Source: Polaribacter tangerinus
Lineage (GTDB): Bacteria > Bacteroidota > Bacteroidia > Flavobacteriales > Flavobacteriaceae
Direction: 5' to 3'
Assembly (NCBI RefSeq): GCF_038024095.1
Contig: NZ_CP150668.1
Location: forward strand, 868,001-932,000
DNA length: 64,000 bases
The notes under the pieces were generated by a model, which did no database searches, was not told the DNA's origin, and saw nothing but the letters and a program-made list of their open reading frames with translations. Both the position numbers and the translations under genes were made by a program. Below, one piece after another: positions 62,758 through 64,000 of the stretch (within the stretch, counting starts at the first letter, position 1; each line of letters starts with the position of its first letter).

Positions 62758-63741
62758 ATGAAAACAGTTCAGTTTAGAGAAGCAATTTGCGAGGCCATGA
62801 GTGAAGAAATGCGCAGAGATGAGAGCATTTACTTAATGGGTGAAGAAGTTGCAGAATATAATGGTGCTTACAAAGCAAGTAAAGGAATGTTAGACGAGTT
62901 TGGTGCAAAGAGAGTTATTGATACTCCGATTGCTGAGCTAGGTTTTGCAGGAATTGCAATTGGTTCTGCCATGAATGGTAACAGACCTATTGTAGAGTAT
63001 ATGACGTTTAACTTCTCTTTGGTTGGAATTGATCAGATTATAAACAACGCCGCAAAAATTAGACAAATGTCTGGTGGTCAATTTAATTGTCCAATTGTTT
63101 TTCGTGGTCCCACTGCTTCTGCAGGTCAGTTAGGTGCTACGCATTCTCAGGCTTTTGAAAACTGGTTTGCAAACACTCCTGGTTTAAAAGTAATTGTTCC
63201 TTCGAATCCTTATGATGCAAAAGGTCTTTTAAAAGCTGCTATTAGAGATGACGATCCAGTTATTTTTATGGAATCTGAGCAAATGTATGGTGATAAAATG
63301 GAAATTCCTGAAGGTGAATATCTTATTCCTATTGGTGTTGCCGATATTAAAAGAGAGGGAACTGATGTAACGATCGTCTCTTTTGGAAAAATAATTAAAG
63401 AAGCCTACACAGCTGCTGATGAGCTAGCTAAAGAAAATATATCTGTAGAAATTATCGACCTAAGAACGGTAAGACCTATGGATCATGCTGCCATAATTAA
63501 GTCTGTAAAAAAGACAAATAGATTGGTAGTACTAGAAGAAGCATGGCCTTTTGCAAGTGTTGCATCAGAAATTACCTACAGAATTCAGGATGAGGCATTT
63601 GATTATTTAGATGCTCCAATTAAAAGAATTACTACGGCGGATACGCCTGCTCCATATTCTCCTGTATTATTAGAAAAATGGATACCGAATGCCAATGATG
63701 TTGTAAATGCTGTAAAAGAAGTAATGTATATTAAGAAATAG
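62758..63741 (+). CDS. pdhB: Pyruvate dehydrogenase E1 component, beta subunit
   Basis: 327 residues, the normal length of separate E1 beta chains. REAICEAMSEEMRRDESIYL, GEEVAEYNGAYKASKGMLDE, DTPIAELGFAGIAIGSAMNG, and FRGPTASAGQLGATHSQAFE are diagnostic; the C-terminal transketolase-like domain ends with EEAWPFASVASEITYRI. With E1 alpha and ThDP it decarboxylates pyruvate and reductively acylates lipoyl-E2. No E1 alpha or E2 gene lies in this window. It is divergent from etfBA and followed by a terminator. Confidence 0.94.
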   Translation: MKTVQFREAICEAMSEEMRRDESIYLMGEEVAEYNGAYKASKGMLDEFGAKRVIDTPIAELGFAGIAIGSAMNGNRPIVEYMTFNFSLVGIDQIINNAAKIRQMSGGQFNCPIVFRGPTASAGQLGATHSQAFENWFANTPGLKVIVPSNPYDAKGLLKAAIRDDDPVIFMESEQMYGDKMEIPEGEYLIPIGVADIKREGTDVTIVSFGKIIKEAYTAADELAKENISVEIIDLRTVRPMDHAAIIKSVKKTNRLVVLEEAWPFASVASEITYRIQDEAFDYLDAPIKRITTADTPAPYSPVLLEKWIPNANDVVNAVKEVMYIKK

Positions 63742-63762
63742 TAATACAATAATATTAACAAA

Positions 63763-63799
63763 TAAATCCTTTTTTCATCACTTTGAAAAGAGGATTTTT
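63763..63799 (+). terminator. Terminator after pdhB
   Basis: Stem AAATCCTTTTTTC / GAAAAGAGGATTT (one G-U) with a following T run. Confidence 0.75.
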
Positions 63800-63850
63800 T
63801 AATGAATAAAAATCACGCTTGTTGCAGCCATAAAAACTTTACAAATAGCA

Positions 63851-63902
63851 AACAAATAGACATCAAATTATACCCAAAAAAACAATCTATTTGTTATTTT
63901 TG
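63851..63902 (+). promoter_or_regulatory. Promoter region of ppa with an inverted repeat
   Basis: -7 box TATTTTTG at 63895-63902. Directly before it, AACAAATAGA (63851-63860) and its exact complement (63886-63895) form a 10-base inverted repeat with a 25-base spacer. The right arm touches the box. Confidence 0.45.
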
Positions 63903-63929
63903 CAGCAAAATTAATAGAAAATTAGACGT

Positions 63930-64000
63930 ATGAGTAGTCACAAAGAAAATATAACTTTCGATGTTTTAATCGAAATACCTAAAGGAAGTAGAAACAAATA
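63930..64000 (+). CDS. ppa: Inorganic pyrophosphatase (first 23 codons, cut by window edge)
   Basis: The frame from the ATG at 63930 reads MSSHKENITFDVLIEIPKGS then RNK and leaves the window. The IEIPKGSRNK segment is the start of family I soluble pyrophosphatases, including the first active-site lysine. The enzyme hydrolyses pyrophosphate and drives biosynthetic reactions. Its own promoter box is present. Confidence 0.85.
   Translation, partial: MSSHKENITFDVLIEIPKGSRNK

Noticed and set aside
1..64000. CRISPR arrays, insertion sequences, prophage or integrative element
   Set aside because: No spaced direct repeats, transposase, integrase or attachment-like duplications were seen; composition looks uniform.
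1..64000. tRNA or rRNA genes
   Set aside because: Intergenic stretches were read on both strands and none shows the T-loop/anticodon pattern or rRNA sequence; a tRNAscan-SE run would be decisive.

Overview
The window is AT-rich, intron-free bacterial DNA from the family Flavobacteriaceae (Bacteroidota), most likely close to Polaribacter or Tenacibaculum. Evidence: Bacteroidota-type promoters (TAnnTTTG -7 boxes), a type IX secretion plug gene and a protease with a type IX sorting tail, a SusC/SusD pair, a folK-deoxynucleoside kinase fusion, a DAHP synthase-chorismate mutase fusion, a PID-CTERM-like peptide, and Na+-NQR. I see no rRNA, tRNA, CRISPR array, insertion sequence or prophage. It reads as a core chromosome segment. 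The species guess is inference.

Layout. 1-5.5 kb: nqrA (cut by the left edge), T9SS plug, apaG, a DUF3667 membrane protein whose zinc-ribbon start lacks a normal initiation codon, and pyrroline-5-carboxylate dehydrogenase. 5.6-18.4 kb: a large T9SS-exported metalloprotease, lipB, a nucleoid-associated protein, rnhB, a Porin_10 protein, an NhaC antiporter, a YdjM-like membrane hydrolase, and a Cys/Met PLP enzyme divergent from an Lrp regulator. 18.4-22.1 kb: YceI lipoprotein with a 29-residue CDGSH-like mini-protein, then the operon rsgA-dtd-tatD-tcdA. 22.1-26.7 kb: the aromatic operon (prephenate dehydratase, aminotransferase, glycine-rich small protein, prephenate dehydrogenase, DAHP synthase/chorismate mutase). 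It is preceded by a complete transcription attenuator with a Phe/Tyr-rich leader peptide. 27-33 kb: rpsO, pnp, folK-dNK and an OmpA-family gene broken by one in-frame stop. 33-37 kb: PID-CTERM-like peptide, clpS, prmA, tpiA, a thioredoxin-like lipoprotein and pyrF. 37-44 kb: an orphan SusD/SusC pair and several small lipoprotein or DUF genes. 44-54 kb: fused isobutyryl-CoA mutase (icmF), an 11-cysteine metallothionein-like peptide next to a sigma factor, YgiQ-like radical SAM protein, and two tandem S15/CocE hydrolases. 54-64 kb: DUF4375, MazG-like, tag, DUF6146, folA, thyA, a CNT nucleoside transporter with an extra periplasmic domain, bifunctional nuclease, etfAB behind a 28-bp perfect palindrome, pyruvate dehydrogenase E1 beta, and the start of inorganic pyrophosphatase at the right edge.

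Themes. The aromatic genes form one pathway unit whose transcription appears to be set by charged Phe/Tyr tRNA. thyA, folA, nupC and folK-dNK connect folate and deoxynucleotide metabolism. The strongest candidates for little-described biology are the Phe/Tyr attenuator, the Cys-rich peptide/sigma pair with its 14-bp inverted repeat, the mini-CDGSH gene, and the etf palindrome.
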